From contig NZ_CP109592.1 of assembly GCF_036250675.1 (NCBI RefSeq), positions 3,844,001 through 3,908,000 on the forward strand: a DNA stretch of 64,000 bases. Reading direction: 5' to 3'. Source of the stretch: Streptomyces sp. NBC_01689 (lineage in GTDB: Bacteria; Actinomycetota; Actinomycetes; Streptomycetales; Streptomycetaceae). Under the pieces are notes generated by a model. That model saw only the letters and a list, made by a program, of their open reading frames with translations, ran no database searches and was not told the origin of the DNA. Shown piece after piece: positions 63,266-64,000 of this stretch. Each line of letters starts with the position of its first letter. Within the stretch, counting starts at the first letter, position 1. The translations under genes were made by a program, and so were the position numbers.

Positions 63266-63490
63266 CTACCACCAGGCCGAGTCCAGCCGTCCCTCGATCG
63301 CCCGCAGATGTGTCCGGGCGCAGTCGTCGCAGAAGTAGTGGCGGCTGCCGTTCTCGACGGAGCAGGTCCAGGTGGGCCGGGGCCCGTCCGCGGAGGTGCC
63401 GCAGCGGGCACACACGATGCGCTGGGCCCGGTCCGTGCCGGGCCGGTCGGTGGTGCTGTCGCCGTCGCTGTCTCCGGGAAGACTCGTCAC
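63266..63490 (-). CDS. Small zinc-ribbon-like protein
   Basis: The 74-residue protein has cysteine pairs C27-x2-C30 and C54-x2-C57 with C43, H51 and H61 nearby, which suggests one or two zinc sites. The N-terminal 20 residues are Asp/Ser/Thr-rich. GTG 63490 is chosen; no clear Shine-Dalgarno sequence. It is convergent with ABC1 and separated by a terminator from the wblC-associated gene. Function unknown. Confidence 0.75.
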   Translation of the reverse strand: MTSLPGDSDGDSTTDRPGTDRAQRIVCARCGTSADGPRPTWTCSVENGSRHYFCDDCARTHLRAIEGRLDSAWW

Positions 63491-63534
63491 CGGCCGACGA
63501 TAACGCCGTGGCCGGATGTTCGCCCGGTGGAACG

Positions 63535-63574
63535 CACCGCGGGGGTCGGTCCGGACGGACCGACCCCCGCGGTG
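63535..63574 (-). terminator. Terminator of the wblC operon
   Basis: A perfect 18-bp stem (63535-63552 with 63557-63574; CACCGCGGGGGTCGGTCC) closes a GGAC loop, 43 bases after the last gene. Confidence 0.9.
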
Positions 63575-63616
63575 GAGTGCGTGTGTCTGTGTGGTGCCGC
63601 GACTGCCTTCGGCTGC

Positions 63617-63940
63617 CTACTGCATGACCGCCATGGCCAGCGCACGCCGGGCACGCATGGAGGCGCGCTCGGCTCGGCGCTGCATCCGGCGGGCGGTGGC
63701 CAGGCGCACGGCCTGACGCTGCCGCTCGGCCTCTTGCAGTCGCTCGTGCATATGCGCACGGGCCAGGGCTTCTGGAATGAGTTGCATCTCTCGGGTCCTG
63801 TTCTCACGCGAGTCGATCGCGCTGGTGGTGGTGAAGTCTGGAATGGCGGAGCCGGTGGGCTCACTCGGGGACGGCTTCATCGGGGCCTGCTTCTTGGGGT
63901 CGTGCGTCAGGGGGCGGTCGATCGTTCCTGCGATGTTCAT
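63617..63940 (-). CDS. Small helical Arg-rich protein downstream of wblC
   Basis: From ATG 63940, overlapping the wblC stop (ATGA), the protein has 107 residues; from ATG 63787 it has 56. The C-terminal 56 residues (QLIPEALARAHMHERL onwards) are strongly helical, rich in Arg, Ala and Gln, and probably form a coiled coil; the extension is Pro/Thr-rich. The short version is what conservation in my memory suggests. It is co-transcribed with wblC and may affect its activity; no function is known. Confidence 0.65.
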   Translation of the reverse strand: MNIAGTIDRPLTHDPKKQAPMKPSPSEPTGSAIPDFTTTSAIDSRENRTREMQLIPEALARAHMHERLQEAERQRQAVRLATARRMQRRAERASMRARRALAMAVMQ

Positions 63941-64000
63941 GCCGTGACCGGGTTCTTGCGCGGGCGGCCACGGGGCCGCTTGCGGGCCACGACCACACCC
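63937..64000 (-). CDS. wblC: WblC (WhiB7 type), 3' end only
   Basis: The last 20 residues read GVVVARKRPRGRPRKNPVTA before the TGA at 63937. The RGRPRKN core is an AT-hook, the C-terminal mark of WhiB7/WblC, which activates intrinsic antibiotic resistance genes with the principal sigma factor. The WhiB domain lies outside the window. Neighbouring ABC1 and E1-like genes fit the mycobacterial whiB7 surroundings. Confidence 0.85.
   Translation of the reverse strand, partial: GVVVARKRPRGRPRKNPVTA

Overview
The window is chromosomal DNA of a Streptomyces species or very close relative. Supporting features are the very high GC content with GC-rich third codon positions, frequent GTG starts, WhiB-family proteins, the das chitooligosaccharide locus, an epi-isozizaene synthase/CYP170 pair, the SigR-RsrA pair and a cobalamin riboswitch in front of a class Ia ribonucleotide reductase. 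From memory, gene content and order follow the S. coelicolor sigH-das-nrdAB-eizA-sigR-aroA-catA-wblC segment. I saw no insertion sequence, prophage, plasmid function or CRISPR array, so this is mostly conserved core chromosome with small accessory insertions.

Layout. 0-6 kb: 3' end of an anti-sigma factor gene, stress sigma factor SigH with two possible starts, a membrane protein, a lipid kinase, WblE (WhiB1 type) and a PdtaS-type histidine kinase. 6-14.5 kb: the aminosugar block, with a SIS-domain isomerase, nagB, dasABC transporter genes, the dasD hexosaminidase and the regulator dasR. Five DasR-type operators (dre) lie in the spacers. 14.7-17.3 kb: a monocarboxylate permease with its small partner, and a GNAT enzyme. 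17.3-25.3 kb: cobalamin riboswitch, nrdA, nrdB, then a secreted sedolisin and a lipoprotein gene, then an AraC-type gene matching nrdS. 25.3-27.8 kb: the two-gene albaflavenone operon. 28-34.2 kb: deformylase, a TPR protein, two HD-domain membrane proteins, rsrA and sigR. 34.2-42 kb: hydrolase, SRAP protein, M50-like protease, aroA, rsgA, SMR exporter, TetR, hisN, CBS protein. 42-47 kb: catalase and its Fur-family regulator, then two identical initiator tRNA genes flanking a Sel1/TPR protein. 47-64 kb: a conserved actinobacterial neighbourhood (UPF0182, PDZ-Lon protease, MoaE, SDR, DUF2342, Nudix, three AIM24 proteins including a TerD fusion, YgjP-like metallopeptidase, E1-like protein, ABC1 kinase), ending in the 3' tail of wblC (whiB7 type).

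How the genes work together. DasA-DasB-DasC import chitobiose-type sugars, DasD cleaves them, and NagB and perhaps the SIS protein feed the amino sugars into glycolysis. DasR controls the block through the dre sites, one of which contains the -35 of its own promoter. The riboswitch should shut off nrdAB when coenzyme B12 is available, leaving B12-dependent reductase elsewhere to supply deoxynucleotides. SigR/RsrA and CatR/catalase cover thiol and peroxide stress; SigH and WblC cover osmotic/developmental and antibiotic stress. EizA and CYP170 make and oxidise a sesquiterpene. Strong hairpins close most transcription units and match the operon boundaries given here.

The least explained parts are the AIM24/TerD-AIM24 operon, the E1-like/ABC1 pair without a visible substrate, the sedolisin insertion between nrdB and nrdS, and several perfect palindromes with no assigned regulator.
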